A DNA stretch of 64,000 bases from Paralvinella palmiformis (taxonomy: Eukaryota; Annelida; Polychaeta; Terebellida; Alvinellidae): positions 118,991 to 182,990 of the forward strand of contig JAODUP010001206.1 of the NCBI GenBank assembly GCA_025642065.1. The letters are read 5' to 3'. The notes beneath the pieces are model-generated. The model ran no database searches, was not told where the DNA came from, and saw only the letters and a list, made by a program, of their open reading frames with translations. The position numbers and the translations under genes are program-made. Below are positions 39,613 to 50,211 of the stretch, one piece after another; position 1 is the stretch's first letter; each line of letters opens with the position of its first letter.

Positions 39613-40297
39613 TAATCAAAATAGCTAACGATAGAAAAGTAATTTTTGATCACAATCGGTATTAACATCGACAAATATTTGTCATCTTTATATAAAATAC
39701 TTAATTTCACATCTTCCTCCGCTTTAATCACTTTCGATCTTTAATTACTACATACAATATGTGTGCGTTATTTACAATAAACAAACATATTATAATGCCT
39801 CCGTAACCTTGGTTACAGTGTATGCATTATTTTGTTAACCATTGGCCAGACTAATTATTAAGCGAAGTACATTGAACGAAATGCGGAGCCGGTCAGCTTA
39901 TGTCACCGTTACCATGACAAATGGATTACACAAGACGAACCCATTTCTACATCGTCCAGAAGATGGCAGCCTCAATTCCCTCTGCGCTTATATTCCGAAG
40001 TAAGTACCCGAATACGGCATATAATTGCAATGGTAATTAGTATATTCGATTAAGCCGCCAAATATGTTTTGCCCACGAATGGTTACAAGTCAGCTGATGG
40101 CCTTTGGTACTCACATATCCGGCAATAAGCGGTCTTAGATCAAAAGCTCTCCTGATTAAGGCCAGGAGACGTAGGCCGATTTTGTTCGTTTTCTTTCGGA
40201 CGCTCACCCACGTCCTCACGCTCGCCGACACGCGCGCGTACACACCACACACACCTGTTGGCTCGTTCACCTTCCAGCCGGTTCTGAACTGAGACAT
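32164..40297 (-). CDS. multi-exon gene of unknown function with a ubiquitin-like C-terminal part
   Basis: Exons with matching phases, 5' to 3': 37603-37918, 35688-35899, 35213-35406, 34808-35036 and a fifth ending 33746 (start 33422 or 33430). Tentative additions: 32524-32565 and 32164-32347 at the 3' side (the latter closes either at a GTAAGT donor or at the TAA at 32160-32162), and a CpG-rich first exon 40115-40297 (ATG 40295-40297, donor TAT|GTGAGT). The N part has PYRIRLSNT, a short strand set and ERPTDRPLGFTFLQ, like a small beta-sandwich. The middle has two ferredoxin/ubiquitin-like alpha-beta stretches (ISYKLDATPTFGKVLEKTCKALN, shown here in its key part only: ATPTFGKVLEKTCKAL). The last full exon has FRLEVVPETTIRECRTQME, then WLFDGRLLETGRKIGYYGI, the pattern of a ubiquitin-like fold (beta1-2, helix, DGRxL, YGI). 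A basic tail (ARKRQRRPGS) may follow. No enzyme motif is seen and I do not recognise the family. Confidence 0.6.
32816..32852. repeat. (CCGT)n tetranucleotide repeat
   Basis: About nine CCGT/CCGC units, followed by CTGT units and a TTTC/TTTG run near 32885-32925, inside an intron of the ubiquitin-like gene. Confidence 0.85.
34053..34170 (-). mobile_element. SINE family 2 fragment
   Basis: The minus-strand copy of the block CCCTCAGGGT..TTTCGGCTCCATCT..GTGAGTGG(T/A)GGGGGAGGA seen in the complete family-2 SINEs at 59006-59358 and 60609-60969. The tRNA-like head is missing. Confidence 0.75.
34180..34450 (+). mobile_element. 3' end of an L2-like LINE with its hairpin tail
   Basis: The plus strand reads FQTSVPRLWNELPYHIKLA, then KTHLFKLAYL and a stop, the typical C-terminus of L2/CR1 reverse transcriptases (APxLWNxLP...FKxxLKTHLF). 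About 80 bases on comes the tail AGCGCCTTAGAGCAATTTC, then AAGGCGCTATATGAA (34404-34445), a stem-forming motif used at LINE 3' ends. Confidence 0.85.
36081..36322. repeat. compound microsatellite: AT, AG, CAGA and a long GATA array
   Basis: In order: (TA)n 36136-36161, (GA)n 36162-36194, (CAGA)n about 36197-36220, then about 18 GATA units to 36292, all within an intron of the ubiquitin-like gene. Confidence 0.95.
36540..36765 (+). mobile_element. C-terminal fragment of an L2-like LINE
   Basis: The plus strand gives THAVTRAFSVAVATHFPNML, then SFRHHLKTHLFRFAYPS and a stop, the same C-terminal block as at 34180-34450 and 38781-39053, with a frameshift between the two parts. It lies in an intron of the ubiquitin-like gene. 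Confidence 0.75.
37485..37551. repeat. (CA)n-(TA)n compound microsatellite
   Basis: A CA run at 37485-37505 passes into an AT run at 37519-37550, 50 bases from the donor of exon 37603-37918. Confidence 0.9.
38706..38757. repeat. (AAT)n microsatellite at a LINE 3' end
   Basis: About 17 AAT units. They directly follow, in minus-strand sense, the LINE tail at 38765-38812, so they most likely grew from the LINE's 3' terminal repeat. Confidence 0.9.
38760..39368 (-). mobile_element. L2-like LINE 3' part with nested SINE
   Basis: The minus strand reads SINDMAPEYLCELVS (39279-39360), is then interrupted by the SINE at 39077-39260, and continues SRLKSYDDCAFSIAAPTLWN, RLPANIRNVSS, then FKSLLKPYLLKVAF and a stop. 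The hairpin tail (GCGCCTTTGAATGG, then AAGGGCGCTTTATTAAATA) and the AAT run follow. It is the best preserved LINE fragment of the window. Confidence 0.88.
39077..39260 (+). mobile_element. tRNA-derived SINE (family 1) with perfect 19-base target duplication
   Basis: The duplication ATCTGACTGGATGACCTGG is at 39058-39076 and 39261-39279. The head has an A box (TGGTCTAGTGGTAGCGC) and a B box (GTTCGAATCTCGG). The body matches the copy in the innexin, and the tail is (ATC)n. The host is the LINE at 38760-39368, so the SINE is younger than that LINE. Confidence 0.95.
39369..39436. repeat. (GT)n microsatellite with a repeated left flank
   Basis: A pure GT run. The 20 bases before it (GTCCTTGTATATAC and flanks) recur before the GT run at 43691-43770. 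Confidence 0.95.
40115..40297 (-). CDS. tentative first coding exon of the ubiquitin-like gene
   Basis: A 61-codon open frame from ATG to a strong donor (TAT|GTGAGT), in phase with the exon at 37603-37918. Surrounding sequence (40130-40460) is markedly CpG-rich against an AT-rich background, as at promoters. The residues (MSQFRTGWKVNEPTG, then a basic stretch) match nothing known, so it could also be a non-coding 5' exon. Confidence 0.3.
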
Positions 40298-40947
40298 GAG
40301 CCGCTTTGAACCGAACGCCACCCGGATGACGTAACGTACTTATGACGGAATATCGAGGCGTCGGACGGGGCAGGCTTCTCTCCCGCGAGTCGAAGGCGTT
40401 GTTTTGAGTATTAGTTGCAGCGATACACAATTATGTGGCGGCAGAGAGCTGGCCATCTTGGCGACTATCAAAGGCAGCGTCCGGCTTCTGCTAATTAAGT
40501 CAGCGCCTACGGTGTGATAATCATATTTTGTTTCAGGTACTACTACAGGTAATATGGAGCTGTACCAAGATTCGCATCTGGCACATCTAATATGGCGTGT
40601 ATATCTGAAACAACCATTTAGTGACCAATACCCGTTTTCGGGTGATTCTAATAATAATAACTCGAAGGAGAAGAAGAATTCTATCACTAATAGCTTACAA
40701 GTTTATATTGATAGAAATATCGTCAGGTTTTGAGCTGACCCCCATTTGGCTGATTGGATGATGTTAGGTTTGTGACGGCCATTTTTGTTTACACGGTCGG
40801 CTCAATAACAATTATAGAGCAGATTATGCACGCAAGCTGAGTAACAGCACACAGGGAGTGATCTCCTCCCACACAGAATGAAGCAAAATTTCATATTTCA
40901 GACTGAGATGGACACGTATCACTAATGCAACACAGATACGCAAGCAC

Positions 40948-40950
40948 ACG

Positions 40951-41006
<56 letters not shown>
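40948..41006. repeat. (CA)n-(TA)n compound microsatellite
   Basis: A CA run followed by an AT run, upstream (minus sense) of the tentative first exon at 40115-40297. The neighbouring stretch 40298-42550 holds no supported gene; it also contains a (TTA)n run at 41308-41340 and an (AT)n run at 42052-42094. Confidence 0.9.
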
Positions 41007-41009
<3 letters not shown>

Positions 41010-41305
41010 GTTGATGACGTCAGTATACAAATTAGCCCAGACATAAACATGGCGGAAATTGCCGAGCGAAAATGATGGACAAAGCCGAATATTCATTAGG
41101 ATGGTTTATATATAGCTCCTGATTGATGCTCAGAGATTGAGTCCGTAATTAAGACATCCACACCTTATAATCTCAACAGTATTTAATAATATTACAGTTT
41201 TGACAAACTAAGTATCTAATGGCTGTAATTACTCTAATCTACGGTCTCGATAGTATCAAATAGTATCAAATTAAATAGTATTATTTGGGGTATCGTTGTA
41301 CAGTA

Positions 41306-41341
<36 letters not shown>

Positions 41342-42049
41342 GGCCGAAAAATGGCAGTTTTTAATTTTATTTTCTGGAGAACAATTTTTTTTAGTGTCAA
41401 ATTCCCTGTTTTGTTTTCGATATTTATAATATTAAAATAAGATCACAATTTTTAAATGGCAACAACGATATATTTTGGCGCTTGTTAATCAATAATTCCA
41501 TCCTTATATATTTATCAGACATGTTTTATGCGATGACACGAATTATTACCACATCTTGGGAGTAGTCAGCGATATTTTCTCGTACCTGTTGTGTATCATT
41601 CGCTTCGTAAAATCGGCACACATGTTATTAATTACCCGCAATATCTGACAGAAAGGCTTTTTAGGCATTCATGTCATCGTCCCAATGTCGGCCCATAAAA
41701 GGTTGCCACGGAACGATAACAGCCAATAAAGGAGATAAACCGTAAATAGCGAACATCACCAGATATACGTGCTTCGGTTTTGCTCCAATAAACAGATACT
41801 GAGGGAAAAGGTCACGAGTTCTTATCGTCTGCCAGAATGGACGACAAATGGCTCTGGGAATTGTTTGAGCATTTTTGTCGTAGTTTTAGGGTTCTGTGCT
41901 GGGTGGTGGCGGCCAGAAGGAGCATTAGGGACAAGAAGTGAAGAGATGTGATATATAGCTGAGTCACCTATATGCCACTGCTTATTGACATTCCTGTGGT
42001 CATTGTGTTCTGTCGGTATTACTAGTACAGTAGGTAGATCTTTCTTCAG

Positions 42050-42098
<49 letters not shown>

Positions 42099-42553
42099 TG
42101 CCTGTTCGTGTATATTACCTTTTCTGTGCGTTTCATATATATTCAGGTATGTCTGAACGTATGTGTGTGCATAATCATAGAAGTATGGTTTAGGTATATT
42201 TGGTACGAATTGGTGCTCGAGCGCATGTCTAAAGTATATTATTATTATCATCATCATCCTTATTATTATCATCAAGTGCGACTCAATTGCCTAATTGGTA
42301 CCTTAGTTGGTCACTCTAGCACCCGGATGCAAATCCAAGCCTATAGCTATACTATATTTCAGATGTCTTACCTTTCATTTCAATTCACTGTTGACCCATT
42401 ATTTCGCTTGCGGTAAGATTTCAATATGTCATCATTATCTTTCAATGTCGTCAATTCAGCTGTTGTTGTTATTTATTTATTCATTTATCTACTTCATCAA
42501 CCTTACAGACACCATTCATCGAAATAAACCACTCTTAGTGGCGCCATCTGGTG

Positions 42554-43360
42554 ATGGACGACGGAAGCAAGAGATCCGTTCGTGGCAGATTCATGTTCAA
42601 GATAGAGCACAATGATAACGGAAGTTTCGTCGCTTCCGTCATTCAAACCAACGACAAACCGGAACAGGATGACGTGGGGGCATTGTATTACGTCATCGCC
42701 GTCATCTTCATATACGGCTGCTCGATCCTGATGATGATTGCGTCATACATCAGGAAGAACAAGACGGATCGCAAGCTCAACCGCTACCTTAAGGAAATGG
42801 CCAACGTCCGCAAACGAGAACAACAACTGCAGCTGCTCAACGCAGCTGCAAAGGCAGCTGCGCAGAGCAGGAAATCGCTCTGCGTGCTCGATAGAGCCGA
42901 ATCGTCATTGGGAAGCCAGAAGTGGCCACGTGTTCATGACGAGGTATTCCTCGATGAACCAAGCAGCGATAGGCTGTGTCGTAGTTACAGCAGTAGCACA
43001 ACAGGAAGAGGAGATTGGTCATTAAAACGAGCAGATCTTGGTCGGCGCGACTCGAAACATCTTTCATTGAGAGAATCTTCTAGAGATGTCGTCGTGACCC
43101 CGGTCGTGATTGATAATCCACTGATACGGATTTCTATCGCTACGCGTGATCCAGATTCCGATAGCGAATCTCTCTCGGCAGACGATCGCCAAAAGTATCC
43201 ACGTCATGTCTGTGGTAACACAACTGGCCATGCATTATTGCCGAATGACTCCATAATCAGTCCATCTGGTTGTAAAAAGGACAAAGAACAAAACAAATTT
43301 ACGTCGGAAGAGAACTGGAAATTCCCTAATCCAGAAATCAAAATAACGGAACAAAATTAA
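42554..43360 (+). CDS. KCNE/MinK-like single-pass membrane protein, 268 residues
   Basis: An uninterrupted frame from ATG 42554 (preceded in frame by a stop, Kozak G at -3 and +4) to TAA 43358-43360. There is a short N-terminal outside segment with an N-glycosylation site (NGS at 22-24), a single helix at about 44-64 (ALYYVIAVIFIYGC and on) and the juxtamembrane motif SYIRKNK. The last matches SYIRSKK of KCNE1/MinK, the beta subunits of voltage-gated potassium channels. The 200-residue cytoplasmic tail is much longer than in vertebrate KCNE (about 70 residues): a basic coiled-coil-like part (RKREQQLQLLNAAAKAAAQ), then a serine-rich acidic part. An acceptor-like CTTACAG at 42505-42511 suggests an upstream 5' UTR exon. 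Family membership rests on the helix-plus-SYIR pattern; another type I small membrane protein is possible. Confidence 0.6.
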   Translation: MDDGSKRSVRGRFMFKIEHNDNGSFVASVIQTNDKPEQDDVGALYYVIAVIFIYGCSILMMIASYIRKNKTDRKLNRYLKEMANVRKREQQLQLLNAAAKAAAQSRKSLCVLDRAESSLGSQKWPRVHDEVFLDEPSSDRLCRSYSSSTTGRGDWSLKRADLGRRDSKHLSLRESSRDVVVTPVVIDNPLIRISIATRDPDSDSESLSADDRQKYPRHVCGNTTGHALLPNDSIISPSGCKKDKEQNKFTSEENWKFPNPEIKITEQN

Positions 43361-43688
43361 CTTGTGGACATGAAGAGATGTGTATATGTTGATAATTACC
43401 TCAGTACAGTAATACGATTTTGATCACCAAATGCTTAGAAGCTAATTGAATGACTACAGCAAGCTATCTTGGATACATAATGTATAATTATACACGAAAA
43501 GTATGTAAGCTTTAAGTATTTGTACTTTGACTATACTATTTATACGTATAATTGGCATATAATCCACCACACACGAAGGTACATACCTAATATTTGATGT
43601 TAATAGTTGTATTGTCGGTAGTTTAATATGCTTTCTCTATCCTTAGTGAAATACAAAATTTTAATAATTGATGATCGTCCTTGTATAT

Positions 43689-43773
<85 letters not shown>

Positions 43774-44520
43774 AGCCGTGTGAAATAAGGCACTGGCACA
43801 GATTATCTCGAAGCGTTAATTCAAACTCTAGACGATTCTTCAAGGGACTGAACCCAGTGTGCCGACATGTGTAAGGCCTTACCATTCCCTAAGCAACCAA
43901 TAAAAAGGCCAATCACCTACAGCCGTGGTGTATGGGAGGAAAACACCCGAGTCAGATCAGGACAGTTGTGATAACGTTTAGGTTAATTTTCTAAGTTAAC
44001 CTATTTAAAGTTGCTGTATCTTTCTTCAGAGCAATACTATACAAGCTTTATACCCCAATTGCTAATATCTTCAAATGGCAGTTTCTACAACGGGCATGTA
44101 TCATGAAGCGATTACTATTAAAACTGATAGCTTAATTGTTATTTTTCAAACTGACCATAATAGCGTCATAGCTCCGTTACTGTTAAAAACTATATGTTAA
44201 CATTTTTAAACCAGACTAACGTCTGCTATTCAAACTATTGTCATAATTACTTGCCTAAATGTTATTTATGACAAGCAGACTAGAGCTAGCCTTGAATACC
44301 ATAATACAAATTGGACATAACTGGACCTAGGAAAGATAATTCTATTTCCTCAAACCATTAAGGTGAATTTTAATGCAACTAAAGTTGTTATATAAAACAC
44401 ACCAACCACACGAGCTGTACCTCCGCTGCTGGGTGTACACAAAAATATTTCTCTTACCTAACAATAAAGCACTCTCCATTTATATTGTAATCAAAGTTTT
44501 GACCCCGTCCACTATCTAAT
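43361..44520. other. stretch downstream of the KCNE-like gene
   Basis: Contains the GT run 43691-43770 and an AATAAA at 43899-43904. No further gene is seen. Confidence 0.5.
43691..43770. repeat. (GT)n microsatellite with a repeated left flank
   Basis: A pure run of 80 bases. Its left flank (GATCGTCCTTGTATATAC) equals that of the GT run at 39369. Confidence 0.95.
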
Positions 44521-45309
44521 CAATAGACCTATTCAATTACCTCTGGCGCCACCACGCGGCTGAATTTCACACTACGGTCTCGGGTTAGAAGTCTAAGAAT
44601 CACAGCGTTGCCATGACGTAGAACCTTTGCCATCTGACATGATGATGTGAATGGATAAAAGCAATGATCACATAGATTATAATTCAATGGGTGATCACTA
44701 TTACTGTAACATCGGTATTTATGAACGCTAGCTTGCATTCAAAGTGAATTAATTGTTTTATTTTCTAAATCGGCCATTCGTGCAATGTGTATTACATGTA
44801 AATGTCAAGGGTGTAAATACTCTAATGTAATAATACTTTTTATTTAATAATATACAGGTGATACATATATGATTCGTTCCCAGGTAAAAGTAAAAATAAT
44901 ATTTCCAAAACTTGCAAATTGCCCTTTACATTTACATTAAATATTTAAGAATCTTCATTAAAATCAATTTACATTCAGCTAAAAGTTTTATTTTAAAATC
45001 AGTTATATAATCCATTGATATCTATGCTAAAAAATCCCCTACTAGTTAGCATGAACCACGAAGGCTTAGCTGTGTCATTCATCTGGAAAGATCTGTCCGC
45101 TCAATCATTGGGTTATATCCTGATAAATATTGTGTTAAATCCTTTGGAAAGACACAATCGTTCAGCTGAAATGTTAGTCTCAGTCTCCGTGTAATATGAA
45201 ATAATTTGCTGAAATTAGTGAAAAGGTGCCATCCCATATTAAAAGTAGGCGCCATAGCTGTTTCTAACCGTTAACCGATGCAACGCATTTCACCTGGATC
45301 GGTCTATTG
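44521..45309 (+). mobile_element. inverted-terminal-repeat element, copy B (about 790 bases)
   Basis: The left end CAATAGACCTATTCA is mirrored at the right end by the inverse of CAATAGACCGATCCA (45295-45309). This is the cleanest copy of the family, without the insert found in copy A (14947-16726) and with internal deletions relative to copies A and C. No transposase frame. Confidence 0.8.
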
Positions 45310-46299
45310 TCCCGCTTTCACAGGCTGCCGACAACCCCTTAAACAACTTCTAACGCCTGCACAACACAACCTAACCGACACAGAAAAAAGCAGCCATCAT
45401 AATACACAATGTCATAGCCACTCCACACATAATACTCCCCTTATTTAAAAAAGACATACATTTGGCAAAACCAAACACACAGTAAATCGTATGTAATAGT
45501 TCGACACTCCTGGGGATACTCCCCGAAACACAAGCAAGATGTGCCCAATGCCATTGCTCGAGATACGATGCAGTGTTTCTTTTGCTGAGTCAGGGTTACT
45601 TATAATGCTTTATGGGTGCACTGTGCCTGCTACAGTCATTTAAATGCTGAATAACCAAGCCAAAAACCTTAACGACGTCCCTCCAAAGACGAAAATAGTA
45701 CATGGAATATAAAGCTCTGGATCAACTTTTCTTAGAATGGGCGAATTTGGAAACATAGTCTCCACTCCACGTATTATTTAATTATCTTTTGTCTTCTTTT
45801 ATAATTGGATGTCATTATCTCAATATATATATCCAACTGCACATGTATTTGTTTTTTTCATGTTGAGCTTAATGGGTTTAATTCGTCTCTATAGTTCTGG
45901 AAGGCGCTCAGAATTATTTGGAACAAGATCTTCATCGCCCACTTCGTGCCTTGCCGCTAGAAGAATTTCACGATAAAAACGACAGAATCCCATTTTCGGA
46001 TATTTTTTGTTAGATATGCGTGGGTGGGTGATAACAGTAAAATGCCATGACTTTGTTTTCGTTTAAAACTACACTACTTTCAAATACAAAGCCAGGATGC
46101 ATCGTTCGTATTGAGAAATTAAAGGGATGTCAAACGAATAAATTAACACCAATCATAACGTTCGAAATCATTAGTTTAAAGACCGAAATGACCGTTTTTA
46201 ACGACTGGATGATTATAAATGAGGGAGACGCATATGGTCTGTAATTTATAGCTTCCCCACAGAGACTAATTCTAAATAAATTTAGAATGTATTGCATAT
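45310..46299. other. gene-free stretch with a SINE family 2 tail scrap
   Basis: 45510-45532 matches the last part of SINE family 2 (GGGGATACTCCCCGAA). No other feature is recognised. Confidence 0.45.
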
Positions 46300-46446
46300 T
46301 CGGTGGAGAAAACCTTGCCAGTTCGCTGGCTGGATGAAAATCTCCTCCTACTATAGTGCCATGGCTGAGGCGCGAACCTGCAACCTGCCGCACATAATGA
46401 CTATAGCCACAGGTAAATAGTCTCACGCTCTACCCACGAGGAGGTT
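46300..46446 (-). mobile_element. tRNA-like SINE, third family
   Basis: The minus strand starts CCTCGTGGGTAGAGCGTGAG (A-box like, with the tRNA TGGGTAGAGCGT pattern) and continues after about 40 bases with GGTTGCAGGTTCGCGCC (B-box like). The spacing is too long for a plain tRNA and the 3' part does not pair, so it is a tRNA-derived retroposon, not a tRNA gene. No second copy is in the window. Confidence 0.55.
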
Positions 46447-47981
46447 AAAGGGTCAACAGCTTTGAATTACCGACAATCGGGATTAAATGAATACGAAAAT
46501 AACAAACACTAGTTAGGATAAAACATCTCGTTTAAAATATGCATAACAATAGAATTGTGTTATTTGCAAGACTATTTCTGCTCACCGTTTTTAGTGTAAA
46601 TGGTATTCATGATTCAGGTGTATAGAATATTTGTTTGAAAGAAAGCACATATTGTACAGGCTACTATAAACGGAGACTCGCCCACGCCATTAATACTTTA
46701 TGTTGGACCTTCTGCAACATTATTGTTTTCATTATTAAATAACTTCTCATTTTCGCAATTAATTATTTAAGCAAGGATGATTTTTATGTAATGTTTGAGC
46801 TATTTTTAAATTAAGTTTTAATGTTATTGACAGCTAGTTCGGATGATGCCCTTCTTATGTGCATTAAACAGGATATTAAAATTAGGAGAATAATCTTTCC
46901 AATCTGAACCAATCCACTAACAACTTCATTGCGCTAATAACGCGTGATGTTGTTGTATTGTATTAACAGACACCATTTATCAAACCTGGAATTTCTCGTC
47001 CAAATATTACTACAACATTAAAGCCAGTAAGTTGAACAATAAAATACTTTATTTAATATAAAGAAAATATTTGTGTCTCTCATCCTAATGTAATCGGTTA
47101 TATTTCTAAGGCTGGGTAATGATAATTTGTTTCTTGCAATACAAGGGTTAGTCAAGATAAATTAAAGAAAACCTTATTTTCTAATATAGTCATCCCTGTG
47201 GTGTAATTAAAGTCAATGAAAATGCCCGACATTACGTAATCAGGTATGTAAACAATAAGCAAATGGACAACACAAACAGAAAACAAGACCCGGTTAGGCT
47301 TTGAAATTTAATGTTTTACTACACTAATACACCGCCTGACTAAGTTTAAGACGAAGTTGTACCAATAGTGAACTCGCTAATGTTACAACTCCGTCTAATC
47401 TTAACCCAGGAGTGTCTTGGCCTCTTTTTGGAGCAGGCGTTCCTATCGTATGTATTTCCTGACAATATCACCATAAGCTACTTCTCAACCCCCTTACACA
47501 ATTCTAAGAGAATCGTACCACATGAAAGAGTAAACACAACAAATACGAGTCTGGGTTTGCCTTATTGTTGGAGATACATTTGTTCACCTCGAAGAGCATC
47601 CCACCTCAAGCCGCATCACTTCTAAATGGAAAATTTTAAAAGCTATATATTATAGATAAGAAACAAAACATATATAAAATAACAACAAAAATAGTGCCTG
47701 AGATATGGAACAATGGGATGCCACAAGCAGCAGAACATAAATAACAGTAACAACAAACTTCATGTTCCAATGCCTTAGTTTAACTCAAGTCTACTAAAAG
47801 CAAACCCCGACTCGTACCCAATAATTCAGTTCACCAGACGATACAAAGGCCATTCACAAGTGACATGAACTGTTCTACAAACTGTGTTCAACCAAACTAA
47901 GTAATTTTCACCAAACAAATATGGACCAAGAAAATGGTTAATAATTCAATTCAGATATGATGCGTGAAAAAAATATGTGTC
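46447..47981. other. gene-free stretch before the 3' end of ornithine decarboxylase
   Basis: AT-rich sequence. Short open frames (for example 47368-47625, plus) show no splice signal or similarity. The 3' UTR of the decarboxylase lies at its right edge. Confidence 0.45.
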
Positions 47982-50166
47982 TCAGTTATCAATAACGGCT
48001 ATAGCCGGGCAGACATCATGGTATTCAGGATCATCGAGGATCTCGTGTCCAGACTTCATCTCGGATACAACACGCAGCAGACCACTTCCACACTTCTTGG
48101 CATTCAGCTGGTGCCTAGGGAAATAAATATGGCTCTTAAGAATCAAAAGATTCAGTGCACAACCTGCTTCCAGCACTCTTCTAACAACTCACCAGCATTC
48201 TTAGTACAATTAACAACTTTTAATGTTCGGACATTATAAATAAGTAAGAACAGCTTTCCTTTCCAAATGCCACTTCACATTGCCAAGAGTCAGCAAAAAT
48301 ATCAGACACAGGATTAGGACTCACCATGGTAAATCCTGGATGACATAATGGCAACGAGGTTTTGGCATTCCATTGAAGTTGGATGCTGCACACATCGTGT
48401 AGGCACCCATGTCTCTGAAGACGATCCAATCTCCATCAACGAGTTCCGGCAGAAAGCACTTCTCCACAATACAGTCCAGACCATCACATGTTGGACCCCA
48501 AATGCTGCTGGTGAAATTCGGTTCACTGCTATAGTCCTGTTATAGTAAAACATGTTTGTTAAAACACAAGGAAATCACACACACAGCTATCACCATAACA
48601 GATCTCTGTACGTGTTGGACTCTTCTAAAGACAACTCCCTACTTACATCAATAAGAGTTGGCTTAACTTCGGCATGATCATAGAGTAAACAGTTGAACGA
48701 GCCATAAACACCATCATTGACGTAGTACATAAAGCTAGGCTCATCATTGGCAGTCAGCTCCTTATCACCTATGGGAAAGCCAAGCAGATATGTAGAGATT
48801 AAATTGAAACCAGCAGCTTAAACATCTCAGATCTGCTAAGTTTTGTTATGGTTGCCATTTGAACAAGTGTCAACTGCTTCAAATGGATCAACTGAATTTA
48901 CTATTTATAGTCTACACAAGAGCACCTTGAACTGGATTTTTTTAATACGTAGTTGATCGTGTTCATATTTTGACAACTTCTCTGTATTAATCCTGAAAAT
49001 CTGAAATGCTAATAGGTCACGTATTATTACCTCAAATGTAAGCTAGGAAACAAAGCAGTGAAGTATCTTGCAACCATTCAAGTTCTAAATGAAATCATTC
49101 ACCATGACACATCATCATTAACTTTGATAGACAGATCTTCAAGGATTTATTTTACTGAGCTTTGGTGCTGCTCGGGACCAGAAATGATCACTGATGGTCT
49201 AAAACCTGCTAATAATTCTGTGAAATATGTCCACAAAAAAATCAACAAATATTACTTTGTTAACATATTAGATAAATAATATTATATTCTCATATATTTT
49301 ACAATTTGTTTGGAAATTGTTTACATTGTATAAGAACAGGACACTGGTCAACCCATTCTGGCATTCTCAGTTGACTCCAGCACAGTTTTGCTTGAACTAA
49401 TAATTTTTGGGTGCTAGTGGAAATATTTGTTGGGCTAGTAAGAAATTTTGTTGGGCTAGTGGATTTAAATTTTACTAGCCCAGGGGCTAATGAGATGTAG
49501 AAATATTTTTCTGGCCCTGCCTACAAGTTTCTTTATAGTTAGTGTCTAGGCTAGGTCATGACAATACTATGGCCAAAATCCCATAAAGATTCAGTTTTGA
49601 GCACAGGTTTTCAAAAAGCAAAAAGACTTGATCCTATCCAGGATTATAAAGACACATACAGATAATGTGATTTCATATTAAGTTTGATTATTCATTTATA
49701 TGTAATATATAACTAAATTTGCAATAATCTACACTTTAATGCATTAAATCATCACAGAACCATTTTTAAGATAGAAATTTTCCACTTCTTTTACTCACAG
49801 ACAGACTGTTAACCTGAAGGGAATCTCATACATAACAGGACATTAACTTAAGTAATTCTAATAGCATATGGGTATACAGACCACAACATGGTAACATGGA
49901 CAGTAAGAAACCATTACATCTCATTAATGCAACGCAGATAAAGCTTGGACATATTATAATACAAAACCAAGAAGAAAATATATACAAAACCACATATTTC
50001 ATGTTAGGTTATACTGAACAATGATTGCAAAGGATTGAGAATATAAATCCTCATTCATAATTGAAACAGCTACACTTGTCAAGGTATAAACATTTATCAA
50101 AAGGAAAACCAGCTATTTCAACTGTTTGCCACAAATATAATACCAAAGTCAATTTTAATATAGTTT

Positions 50167-50211
<45 letters not shown>

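Noticed and set aside
40140..40430. 96-codon minus-strand frame and the overlapping 115-codon frame
   Set aside because: Only the CpG-rich composition keeps them open; neither ends at a splice site. The alternative frame ending at TAT|GTGAGT was kept as a tentative exon.
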